64,000 bases of DNA, taken from assembly GCF_001113365.1 (NCBI RefSeq), contig NZ_CKYA01000001.1, positions 317,501-381,500 of the forward strand, in the 5' to 3' direction. The notes below the pieces were generated by a model. That model searched no databases. It saw only the letters and a program-made list of their open reading frames with translations, and had not been told where the DNA came from. Each line of letters starts with the position of its first letter. Within the stretch, counting starts at the first letter, position 1. Below are positions 53,591 through 61,701 of this stretch, piece by piece. Source of the DNA: Streptococcus pneumoniae. GTDB lineage: Bacteria; Bacillota; Bacilli; Lactobacillales; Streptococcaceae. The position numbers and the translations under genes were made by a program.

Positions 53591-53664
53591 CGAATAAATA
53601 GATAGAAGCAGTGAATCTAGTAAACCTAGATTTGAAACTGTGGTATAATAGAAGGAGGAAAAGG
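53591..53664 (+). promoter_or_regulatory. Rpn promoter with CTAG palindrome (copy 5)
   Basis: GAATAAATAGATAGAAGC (53592-53609), AATCTAG (53614-53620) and CTAGATT (53626-53632), TGG-TATAAT (53642-53649), AGGAGG, ATG at 53665. Confidence 0.75.
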
Positions 53665-54639
53665 ATGATTCTAAGACATCCGGGCATTAGCCCAACCAAC
53701 GACTTGGTTGCTAAGAAAATCTTTAGCAATCCAGAAATCACTTGTCAATTTATTCGCGATATGCTGGACTTGCCAGCCAAAAATGTGACCATTTTGGAGG
53801 GAAGCAATATTCACGTCTTGCCTTCCCTGCCGTACTCGGCACAAGATTTCTATACCAGTATAGACGTCTTGGCGGAGTTGGACAATGGAACGCAAGTAAT
53901 CATTGAGATTCAGGTACATCATCAGAATTTTTTCATCAATCGTTTGTGGGCTTACTTGTGCAGTCAGGTTAATCAAAACCTAGAAAAAATTCGCCAACGA
54001 GAAGGTGATACACACCAGAGTTACAAACACATCGCACCAGTATACGCTATCGCAATCGTGGACAGCAATTACTTTTCAGATGACTTAGCTTTTCACAGTT
54101 TCAGTATGCGCGAGGATTCGACAGGTGAGGTTTTAACCATTACCAATAACGGTCAGGAAAACCATTTAGTTAAGATGGCATTCTTGGAATTAAAAAAATA
54201 CAGAGAAACCAGCAAAGATGAGGTTCGCAAACCGTGGTTGGAGTTTTTTGGGAACAAGCCCTTTACCCAACAACCTGAGCGAGCCATCAGCCAAGCAGAC
54301 CAACTGCTGGACTACAAGAGCTGGTCCGAGGAGGACAGGAAAATGTTTAGTCAACTACGTATGCGCGAAGAACAAGCCTTGTTAGCACAGGACTATGCCT
54401 TGGAAACTGCTAGGGCTGAAGGTCTTGAACAAGGTTTAGAACAAGGTTTAGAACGTGGTCTTGAACGTGGGCGAGCTGAGGGTATTGAACAAGGACGAGA
54501 AGAAGGCATTGAAGAGGGATTAAAAGTAGGTTTAGTAAATTTAGTCCGTCAAGGTCTTCTAACATCTGAGGTTGCAAGCCAACAATTGGGAATGACCGTA
54601 GCTGAGTTTGAGGAGCTATTGAAAGACCATTGTAAATAA
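53665..54639 (+). CDS. Rpn family nuclease, PDDEXK_2 (copy 5)
   Basis: A 324-residue full copy starting MILRHPGISP. D67/E81/Q83 motifs are intact. It has a long Glu-Gly repeat (ARAEGLEQGLEQGLERGLER and more) and the KVGLVNLVRQ tail type. Internal GAGGAGG followed by ATG at 54343 (codon 227) would yield a 98-aa C-terminal protein. The stop is followed after nine bases by a 3' fragment of another copy in a different frame, with no terminator between, so both would be on one transcript. It is inverted relative to copies 1-4. Confidence 0.9.
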   Translation: MILRHPGISPTNDLVAKKIFSNPEITCQFIRDMLDLPAKNVTILEGSNIHVLPSLPYSAQDFYTSIDVLAELDNGTQVIIEIQVHHQNFFINRLWAYLCSQVNQNLEKIRQREGDTHQSYKHIAPVYAIAIVDSNYFSDDLAFHSFSMREDSTGEVLTITNNGQENHLVKMAFLELKKYRETSKDEVRKPWLEFFGNKPFTQQPERAISQADQLLDYKSWSEEDRKMFSQLRMREEQALLAQDYALETARAEGLEQGLEQGLERGLERGRAEGIEQGREEGIEEGLKVGLVNLVRQGLLTSEVASQQLGMTVAEFEELLKDHCK

Positions 54640-54648
54640 GAATAATAA

Positions 54649-55137
54649 AAATACAGAGAAACCAGCAAAGACGAGGTTCGCAAGCCGTGGTTGGAGTTTT
54701 TCGGGAACAAGCCCTTTACCCAACAACCTGAGCGAGCTATCAGCCAGGCAGATCAACTGCTAGACTATAAGAGCTGGTCCGAGGAGGACAGGGAGATGTT
54801 TAGTGAACAACGCAGGCGTGAAGAACAAGCCTTGTTAGCACAGGACTATGCCTTGGAACAAGCTGAGGAAAAAGGGTTGGAACGTGGTCGTGCAGAAGGT
54901 ATTGAACAAGGTTTAGAGCGTGGTCTTGAACAAGGACGAGCAGAAGGTATTGAACAAGGTTTAGAGCGTGGCCTTGAACAAGGTTTAGAGCGTGGCCTTG
55001 AACAAGGACTGGAGCGTGGAAAAGTTGAAGGTAGTTTGTCTATGCTACTAAATCTCGTTCGCCAAGGTCTTCTGACATCTGAGGTTGCCAGCCAGCAGTT
55101 AGGAATGACAGTTGCTGAGTTTGAGTCACTCTTGTAA
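54649..55137 (+). pseudogene. Tandem 3' fragment of an Rpn gene (copy 5b); may encode the C-terminal protein alone
   Basis: Opens after an in-frame stop (54646) at the codons for KYRETSKDEVRKPWLEFFGN and continues uninterrupted to the normal tail. The nuclease domain is missing. A TTG at 54691 is a poor start. GAGGAGG (54781-54787) with ATG at 54796 would produce a 113-aa C-terminal protein. The repeat region is the most expanded in the window, with a 24-base unit encoding GLERGLEQ repeated in tandem (about 54957-55004). The tail is a third type, KVEGSLSMLLNLVRQ. Confidence 0.75.
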
Positions 55138-55262
55138 ACGAGCGAAAATGTTTAGCTAGCTATCTTGCAAAAAAATAAGTAGAGTTTATAATCCAAATAC
55201 TTTTTAATACCAAGAATAAGCAGAGGCGGTTTTTCTAGGATATTTGGGTTAAGACGATTGTC

Positions 55263-55291
55263 TTGAATGCCTTAGGGAAACATGCTATACT
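55263..55291 (+). promoter_or_regulatory. Promoter giving a near-leaderless ABC-F transcript
   Basis: TTGAAT (55263-55268), 17 bases, TGC-TATACT with the hexamer at 55286-55291. The ATG at 55298 is only six bases further, so transcription should begin at or next to the start codon. There is no Shine-Dalgarno. The remainder of 55138-55262 shows nothing else. Confidence 0.7.
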
Positions 55292-55297
55292 ACTTGT

Positions 55298-55759
55298 ATG
55301 ATTATTTTACAAGCTAATAAAATTGAACGTTCTTTTGCAGGAGAGGTTCTTTTTGATAATATCAACCTGCAGGTTGATGAACGAGATCGGATTGCCCTTG
55401 TTGGGAAAAATGGTGCAGGTAAGTCTACTCTTTTGAAGATTTTAGTTGGAGAAGAGGAGCCAACTAGCGGAGAAATCAATAAGAAAAAAGATATTTCTCT
55501 GTCTTACCTAGCCCAAGATAGCCGTTTTGAGGTTGCAGATAAGACTGACGAAGTCAGCTCAAAACACTGTTTTGAGGTTGCAGATAAGACTGACGAAGTC
55601 AGCTCAAAACACTGTTTTGAGGTTGCAGATAAGACTGACGAAGTCAGCTCAAAACACCGTTTTGAGGTTGCAGATAAGACTGACGAAGTCAGTAACCATA
55701 CATACGGCAAGGCGACGTTGACGTGGTTTGAAGAGATTTTCGAAGAGTATTATTTTTAA
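55298..55759 (+). pseudogene. ABC-F ATPase truncated and fused in frame to a BOX repeat
   Basis: The first about 77 residues are the start of an ABC-F type ATPase (normally over 600 residues, soluble, ribosome-associated): ANKIERSFAGEVLFDNINLQ, Walker A GKNGAGKST (36-44) and DISLSYLAQDSRF. At about 55523 the sequence passes into four boxB units and a boxA, in frame, giving a 15-residue repeat FEVADKTDEVSSKH-C/R and a tail of 153 residues total. The rest of the ABC-F gene is gone, including the second ATPase domain and the signature motif, so the protein cannot be a working ATPase. BOX homology (GTTTTGAGG) at the junction suggests deletion by recombination. Confidence 0.85.
55523..55750 (+). 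repeat. BOX element lacking boxC, four boxB units plus boxA
   Basis: Tandem 45-base boxB units, each with GCAGATAAGACTGACGAAGT, then TACGGCAAGGCGACGTTGAC and TTTTCGAAGAGTAT. The boxC end is missing because of the fusion to the ABC-F gene. Confidence 0.93.
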
Positions 55760-55779
55760 AAAATCTTTCCAGAAACTAG

Positions 55780-55808
55780 TTGCTAAATAGGGTAAAAATT
55801 GATAAAAT
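55780..55808 (+). promoter_or_regulatory. Promoter of aquaglyceroporin gene
   Basis: TTGCTA (55780-55785), 17 bases, TGA-TAAAAT with the hexamer at 55803-55808; AAGGAG precedes the ATG. Confidence 0.75.
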
Positions 55809-55845
55809 AAGGAATATCTAAAAAATTTTAAGGAGAATCTAGCAA

Positions 55846-56715
55846 ATGGATTTCACATGGGCACTAAAGTATGCCACTGAATTTTTGGGAACTGCCATTT
55901 TGATCATTCTTGGGAATGGTGCAGTTGCCAACGTTGAACTTAAAGGTACGAAAGGTCACCAAAGTGGCTGGATCGTCATCGCTGTTGGTTATGGTATGGG
56001 GGTTATGATCCCAGCCTTGATGTTTGGTAACGTATCTGGGAACCACATCAACCCTGCTTTCACTCTAGGACTTGCAGTTAGCGGTCTTTTCCCTTGGGCA
56101 CAAGTGGTACCTTACATTATCGCGCAAGTCTTGGGGGCTATCTTTGGTCAAGCCTTGGTTGTGGCAACACACCGTCCATTCTACTTGAAAACTGAAAACC
56201 CAAATAACATCTTGGGGACTTTCTCAACTATTTCAAGTATTGACCATGGTACAAAAGAAAGTCGCTATGCAGCAACTGTTAATGGTTTTGTAAACGAGTT
56301 TGTTGGTTCATTTGTTTTGTTCTTTGCAGCTCTTGGTTTGACTAAAAACTTCTTTGGTGCTGAAGTGCTTCAATACATGAAACAAATGGCAACACAAGCA
56401 GGACAAACAGTTGATTTTTCTGACTTGGCTATTAAAGCACAGGTGGCTCCACACACTGCTTCAGGACTTTCTGTGGCTCACTTGGCACTTGGATTCCTCG
56501 TTATGGCTTTGGTAACATCACTTGGAGGACCTACAGGACCTGCCTTGAACCCAGCTCGTGACTTGGGACCACGTCTCCTTCATGCTTTCCTTCCAAAATC
56601 AGTTCTTGGTGAGCATAAAGGCGATTCAAAATGGTGGTATTCTTGGGTACCAGTAGTAGCACCTATTGCAGCAGCAATTGCGGCAGTAGCTGTATTCAAA
56701 TTCCTTTATCTCTAA
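55846..56715 (+). CDS. MIP family aquaglyceroporin (glycerol facilitator type)
   Basis: A 289-residue channel protein. The two NPA motifs are HINPAFT (N69) and ALNPARD (N235), the second with the aspartate after the arginine that is typical of glycerol-conducting members. Six membrane helices are evident. Compared with E. coli GlpF there is a longer middle loop (about residues 95-190), as in lactic acid bacterial aquaglyceroporins. It allows passive flux of glycerol, water or small polyols across the membrane. No glycerol kinase gene is adjacent. Confidence 0.93.
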   Translation: MDFTWALKYATEFLGTAILIILGNGAVANVELKGTKGHQSGWIVIAVGYGMGVMIPALMFGNVSGNHINPAFTLGLAVSGLFPWAQVVPYIIAQVLGAIFGQALVVATHRPFYLKTENPNNILGTFSTISSIDHGTKESRYAATVNGFVNEFVGSFVLFFAALGLTKNFFGAEVLQYMKQMATQAGQTVDFSDLAIKAQVAPHTASGLSVAHLALGFLVMALVTSLGGPTGPALNPARDLGPRLLHAFLPKSVLGEHKGDSKWWYSWVPVVAPIAAAIAAVAVFKFLYL

Positions 56716-56757
56716 GAAATAGCTCCTTTAACATTTGAGTGAGCACCATCTATAAGT

Positions 56758-56788
56758 AAGAGAGGATCAGACTGGTTCTCTCTTTTTG
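56758..56788 (+). terminator. Terminator after aquaglyceroporin gene
   Basis: AAGAGAG / CTCTCTT stem with a 13-base loop and TTT. Confidence 0.75.
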
Positions 56789-56796
56789 ATTTTTTA

Positions 56797-56880
56797 GGGA
56801 AATGAAAGAAAATCGAAACAAACTCCTCTCCAGCAGTGGTTTAGAAGTCTCAGTGGGCTATTCCAGCTTCAATGGGCTAT
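56797..56880 (-). repeat. Degenerate RUP-like remnant, inverted
   Basis: The reverse complement reads GGAATAGCCCACTGAGACTT then CTAAACCACTG and TTCTTTCATTT in RUP order. It is directly followed by a better copy in the opposite orientation. Confidence 0.45.
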
Positions 56881-56982
56881 TATAGTAGGTTGCAGTTGAA
56901 ATAATAGACCCTTGTTTCTAAAACATTGTGAGAAATTGATTTGACTTCCCCAATCAAATTGTGCAGTTTTCATTCTACTATA
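56881..56982 (+). repeat. RUP-like element
   Basis: About 102 bp with inverted ends TATAGTAG and CTACTATA. Contains AAAACATTGTGAGAAATTGA and AAATTGTGCAGTTTTCATT. RUP elements of pneumococcus are about 107 bp and thought to be moved by IS630-Spn1 transposase; the match is from memory. Confidence 0.65.
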
Positions 56983-57026
56983 TATTATGTTATCGGAGAT
57001 GGGTTCCCTATCTTGTAAGTCTGCTT

Positions 57027-57132
57027 TATAGTGGGTTGAAGTTGGAATAGTTCGCCCTTCTTTATCAAACACTGTGAGGAATTGATTTGCCTTCCTCAAC
57101 AAAATGTTCAGTTTTTATTTCATTTTGCCATA
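57027..57132 (+). repeat. RUP-like element, second tandem copy
   Basis: About 106 bp between TATAGTGG and TTTGCCATA, in the same orientation as the copy at 56881, with GGAATAGTTCGCCC and ATGTTCAGTTTTTATTTCAT. Confidence 0.65.
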
Positions 57133-57215
57133 AAATAAGCGATTAGGGGGGCTATTCTTCGACCGACATTGGCTCCGCTGTGTCCTATGTTTGTTATCGT
57201 TTTATCTGCAATCTT

Positions 57216-57527
57216 ATACTCAATGAAAATCAAAGAGCAAACTAGGAAGTTAGTCGCAGGTTGTTCAAAACACTGCTTTGAGGTTATAGATAGAACTGAC
57301 GAAGTCAGCTCAAAATAGTGTTTTGAGGTTGTAGATGAAGAGGTTGGGCAAAAACTCGACTTTAGGATAAAATGAAGTAAATCTTCCCACAATAAAACGC
57401 ATAGTAGCAAGGTTTCTCAAGACCTGATACTATATGTTTTTCTGATTGCAAAGACTTTTTGACCAGTTTCAACTATACCTACGGTAAGGCGACGCTGACG
57501 TGGTTTGAAGACATTTTCGAAGAGTAT
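57216..57527 (+). repeat. BOX element interrupted by a MITE-like element
   Basis: The boxC start ATACTCAATGAAAATCAAAG and one to two boxB units (to about 57335) are separated by a 131-bp insert from the boxA part (CTACGGTAAGGCGACGCTGA ... TTTTCGAAGAGTAT). Together with the RUP-like copies this fills most of 56716-57700, where no gene is seen. Confidence 0.85.
57340..57470. repeat. MITE-like element nested in a BOX
   Basis: About 131 bp, ends GAGGTTGGGCAAAAAC and CTTTTTGACCAGTTTC (imperfect inverted repeats), with central AATAAAACGCATAGTAGCAA. It is the same element as 53311-53438 in the opposite orientation. Confidence 0.75.
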
Positions 57528-57714
57528 TAAACCGATGTTGTGAGTAACTTTTACCTAGCTTGCTTTTGTAGTATAAACCAGAGATTGTTTACATTTTCAG
57601 CAAGTGAGTGGATGAATAATGGTGAAAACTCCTTGAAGGATAAGTCTATTTAGTACTTTCTATTAGCTAGCTAAATTTTTACCAAGAATAATTCACAAAA
57701 ACGTTGTAAAACAC

Positions 57715-57742
57715 TTGCAATTTAGCTGAAATTTGATAAAAT
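57715..57742 (+). promoter_or_regulatory. Promoter of tuf
   Basis: TTGCAA (57715-57720), 16 bases, TGA-TAAAAT with the hexamer at 57737-57742. A leader of about 65 bases and TTGGAGG follow. Confidence 0.75.
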
Positions 57743-57813
57743 AGTAAGGAAAGTTAGACTGTATTGCCTACTGTCTATCTATAAAATATATTTTATTGGA
57801 GGCTTTTACTCAA

Positions 57814-59010
<1,197 letters not shown>

Positions 59011-59056
59011 TTCGATTTAGTTCCCAGAAGAACAATTATTTAAGTCAGACACTAAA

Positions 59057-59087
59057 AGAATCTTGCATTGCAAGGTTCTTTTTTTTC
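59057..59087 (+). terminator. Terminator after tuf
   Basis: Eleven-base stem AGAATCTTGCA / TGCAAGGTTCT with a one- to three-base loop and a run of eight or more T. Confidence 0.93.
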
Positions 59088-59100
59088 AGATATTGAACTA

Positions 59101-59387
59101 ATACTCAATGAAAATCAAAGAGCAAACTAGGAAGCTAGCTGCAGGCTGCTCAAAACACTGTCTTGAGGTTGTAGATAAGACTGACGAAGTTAGCTCAAAA
59201 CATCGTTTTGAGGTTGTAGATAAGACTGACGAAGTCAGCTCAAAACATGGTATTGAGGTTGCAGATAGAACTGACGAAGTCAGCTCAAAACACTGTTTTG
59301 AGGTTGTAGATAAGACTGACGAAGTCAGTATCATATACATACGACAAGGCGAAGCTGACGCGGTTTGAAGAGATTTTCGAAGAGTAT
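59101..59387 (+). repeat. Complete BOX element with four boxB units
   Basis: boxC (ATACTCAATGAAAATCAAAG), four 45-base boxB units (each with GACTGACGAAGT or AACTGACGAAGT), and boxA ending TTTTCGAAGAGTAT. It accounts for nearly all of the gap between tuf and the helicase gene. Confidence 0.96.
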
Positions 59388-59403
59388 AAAATTGAATTGC
59401 TTA

Positions 59404-59437
59404 TAAAAAAGCTCCATACACTGGATGTGTATAGAGC
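59404..59437 (-). terminator. Terminator of the helicase operon
   Basis: GCTCCATACAC / GTGTATAGAGC stem with a five-base loop; the A run at 59405-59410 becomes a T run in the minus direction. Confidence 0.88.
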
Positions 59438-59447
59438 AATGGGGGCT

Positions 59448-60530
59448 TTATTGAATATAGAGTTCTTGATTTTTCAAGACAATTTCACGTACGCTCGCAA
59501 ATTTCTTGAGTTTTTTTAGTTCTTCTGGATGAGTGACGAGAGTGATAACATAACCTTCCTTGCCCATGCGACCAGTACGGCCAGCACGGTGTGTGTAGGT
59601 TTCGCTATCTCTAGGAATATCAAAGTTTACGACACATTCTAGACTATCGATATCAATTCCACGAGCCAGAAGGTCTGTTGCTAGAAGCAGGGTTAGTTGC
59701 TTATCTTTAAACTTTTCTAAGATGACTTTTCTGAATTTAACATTAACATCACTAGCGAGGGAAACAGCTAATATATCCCGATACTGTAGTTTTTCTTCTG
59801 CACTTCCAAGGTCTGATAGGCTGTTAAAGAAGACAAGACCTCGGAAATCCTCCACATGAGCCACTTTTCGTAGCATATCCACTCGGTGACGTTGATCTAC
59901 CTGCATGTAGAAGTGCTGGATGTTGTCCAATTTTTGGTCAGAGAGATCAATGGTACGTGTGTTAGGCGCAATCTTCTTTTGGTCAAACTTGGTTGTCGCA
60001 CTCATATAGACAAGTTGGTGGTCACGAGGTGCGTAGTGAGTAATTTTCTCGACAAAGTGTATCTGAGAATCATCGAGCAATTGGTCAAATTCATCTAGGA
60101 TGATGGTTTCCACATTCATCATCTTGATTTTTTTCAATTTAATTAGTTCAAAGATACGGCCAGGAGTTCCAATCAGAATTTCTGGTGCTTTTTTTAGGCG
60201 TTCAATCTGGCGTTTCTGGCTCGAACCTGATAAGAAGAGTTGGGCAGTTAAGCCGATAGCTTCTGACCACGTTTTACATACGTCAAAAATCTGTCCAGCA
60301 AGTTCCGTATTTGGTGCTAGAATCAAGAGTTGTTGGGCTTTTTTCTTTTGTAGTCTGAGAAGACTTGGTAGAAGGTAAGCTAGGGTCTTACCAGTTCCTG
60401 TTGGGCTCACTCCTAGGAGGTTTTCTCCAGCAAGAAGGGGCTCAAATAGTTGAGTTTGAATGGGGGTGAATTCTTGGAAACCGAGTTGGTCACTCAGTTC
60501 TTGCCATTCAGTCGGTAGTTTGGTTTTCAT
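59448..60530 (-). CDS. DEAD-box family RNA helicase with a DEFD motif
   Basis: A 360-residue ATP-dependent RNA helicase core without long extensions. The Q-motif region is GFQEFTPIQTQLFEPLLAGE, motif I SPTGTGKT (about 39-46), motif II DEFD in IILDEFDQL instead of DEAD, motif III SAT, motif V ATDLLARGIDI and motif VI HRAGRTGRMG. It probably unwinds RNA in ribosome assembly or decay; the precise role is unknown. It follows and overlaps the oxidoreductase gene by four bases (ATGA), so the two are co-translated although functionally unrelated on sequence. Confidence 0.92.
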   Translation of the reverse strand: MKTKLPTEWQELSDQLGFQEFTPIQTQLFEPLLAGENLLGVSPTGTGKTLAYLLPSLLRLQKKKAQQLLILAPNTELAGQIFDVCKTWSEAIGLTAQLFLSGSSQKRQIERLKKAPEILIGTPGRIFELIKLKKIKMMNVETIILDEFDQLLDDSQIHFVEKITHYAPRDHQLVYMSATTKFDQKKIAPNTRTIDLSDQKLDNIQHFYMQVDQRHRVDMLRKVAHVEDFRGLVFFNSLSDLGSAEEKLQYRDILAVSLASDVNVKFRKVILEKFKDKQLTLLLATDLLARGIDIDSLECVVNFDIPRDSETYTHRAGRTGRMGKEGYVITLVTHPEELKKLKKFASVREIVLKNQELYIQ

Positions 60531-61504
60531 TTTTCTGCCTCAAATCTAATGCCAGCAGTCTGGCGCATAGTATATAGTAGTTCATGAACAGAACTTGCAT
60601 CTTCCAGCCAAGTTTGATAGAGATTCAGATCTAGTTGCTGGATCATGTGTGCAAATGCAGCGACTTCCTCAGTCATCGTATGAGGAGCCTGTTGGATAGG
60701 GAGTTGGACTTGATTGCCTTGATGGTCGGTAAAAATAGCCGAGCTGACATGTTCGATGGTGTTGAGCGTCAGGGTTCCATCTGTCGTATAAATCTCGCAA
60801 GGGAGATTGGAAGTGATGTTTTTCCCAGCCTTGATATGAACTTGAAAGTCAGGATAGAAGAGAATTCCGTCACCATTTAGGTCAATGCTATTGTCAAGCT
60901 GTTGAGACTGGTAAGTCGCGTCATTAGCTTTTCCAAAAAGGCGAACGGCAGCGTAGAGAGGATAAATCCCCAAATCCATAAGAGCTCCACCAGCAAAACG
61001 GTCTGAAAAGACATTTGGTGTCTCCCCAGCCAACAAGTCAGGCATCTTGGAAGAATACTTGGCATAGTTGAAATCTGCTCCCAAAATTTGTTTGTCTGCT
61101 AAAAAGTTTTTGATGATAGTGAAAGCTTTTTCATGGTAATTCCGAGCTGCTTCAAAGATAAAACAGCGATTTTTCTTAGCTGTATGTCTCAAGTCTAGCC
61201 ATTCTTGTGGCTGAGTGACAGCTGGCTTTTCAAGAATGACGTGTTTACCAGCAGACAAGGCAGTTTTTGCCTGAGCAAAATGCAAGGAGTTTGGACTGGC
61301 AATATAGACTACGTCAAAAGAGCTCTTGAAGAAGTCCTCTAATTGATCAAAGAGTTGGATATTCTCATAGTGAGAAGCAAAGGTTGCTGCGGTTTCAAGT
61401 TTCCTAGAATAGACTGCGACCAGCTGGTATTTTCCACTAGCATGGGCTGCTTCTATGAAGTGGTGGCTGATAGCGCCAGTGCCGATGACACCTAATTTTA
61501 GCAT
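60527..61504 (-). CDS. Gfo/Idh/MocA family oxidoreductase
   Basis: A 325-residue NAD(P)-dependent dehydrogenase. The nucleotide-binding KLGVIGTGAISHHFIEAA is at the N-terminus, and the conserved EKPAV with the family lysine lies near residue 98. The C-terminal alpha/beta domain binds a sugar or polyol substrate that cannot be named from sequence. The ATG at 61504 is supported by AAGGAG; the long upstream open frame has no ribosome site. First gene of the operon with the helicase. An extended -10 (TGTTATAAT, 61547-61539) lies upstream on the minus strand. Confidence 0.9.
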   Translation of the reverse strand: MLKLGVIGTGAISHHFIEAAHASGKYQLVAVYSRKLETAATFASHYENIQLFDQLEDFFKSSFDVVYIASPNSLHFAQAKTALSAGKHVILEKPAVTQPQEWLDLRHTAKKNRCFIFEAARNYHEKAFTIIKNFLADKQILGADFNYAKYSSKMPDLLAGETPNVFSDRFAGGALMDLGIYPLYAAVRLFGKANDATYQSQQLDNSIDLNGDGILFYPDFQVHIKAGKNITSNLPCEIYTTDGTLTLNTIEHVSSAIFTDHQGNQVQLPIQQAPHTMTEEVAAFAHMIQQLDLNLYQTWLEDASSVHELLYTMRQTAGIRFEAEK

Positions 61505-61538
61505 AGATACTCCTTTTCCGATTTTAAATCCTTCTTTC

Positions 61539-61547
61539 ATTATAACA
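61539..61547 (-). promoter_or_regulatory. Extended -10 promoter of oxidoreductase-helicase operon
   Basis: TGTTATAAT on the minus strand, about 35 bases before the start codon. Confidence 0.7.
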
Positions 61548-61628
61548 TAGATAGACGGGACTATCCAACAGAGGGTAAAAAATTTCAAATAAGCGATTCG
61601 CTTTCTTCTGAAGAAAAGCTTTCTTTTA

Positions 61629-61701
61629 CGAATAAATAGATAGAAGCATCAAATCTAGTAAATTAGATTAAAAAATGTGCTATAATAGAAGGAGGAAAAG
61701 G
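61629..61701 (+). promoter_or_regulatory. Rpn promoter with CTAG palindrome (copy 6)
   Basis: GAATAAATAGATAGAAGC, AATCTAGTAAATTAGATT, TGC-TATAAT (hexamer 61681-61686), AGGAGG, ATG at 61702. Confidence 0.75.

Noticed and set aside
54691..54693. TTG as the start of the tandem Rpn fragments (also 62775 and 63251)
   Set aside because: No Shine-Dalgarno lies at a suitable distance, whereas the internal ATG 35 codons later has GAGGAGG eight bases upstream.
55523..55700. Tandem 45-base repeats that could be read as a short CRISPR array
   Set aside because: The units are contiguous boxB modules with no unique spacers, and boxA follows; there are no cas genes.
57120..57410. Minus-strand 96-codon frame between the aquaglyceroporin gene and tuf
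   Set aside because: It is made of BOX and repeat sequence read backwards, with no family resemblance.
59108..59368. 86-codon open frame with a 15-residue repeat
   Set aside because: It lies entirely within a BOX element; boxB is 45 bases and free of stops in this frame, so the ORF is a by-product.
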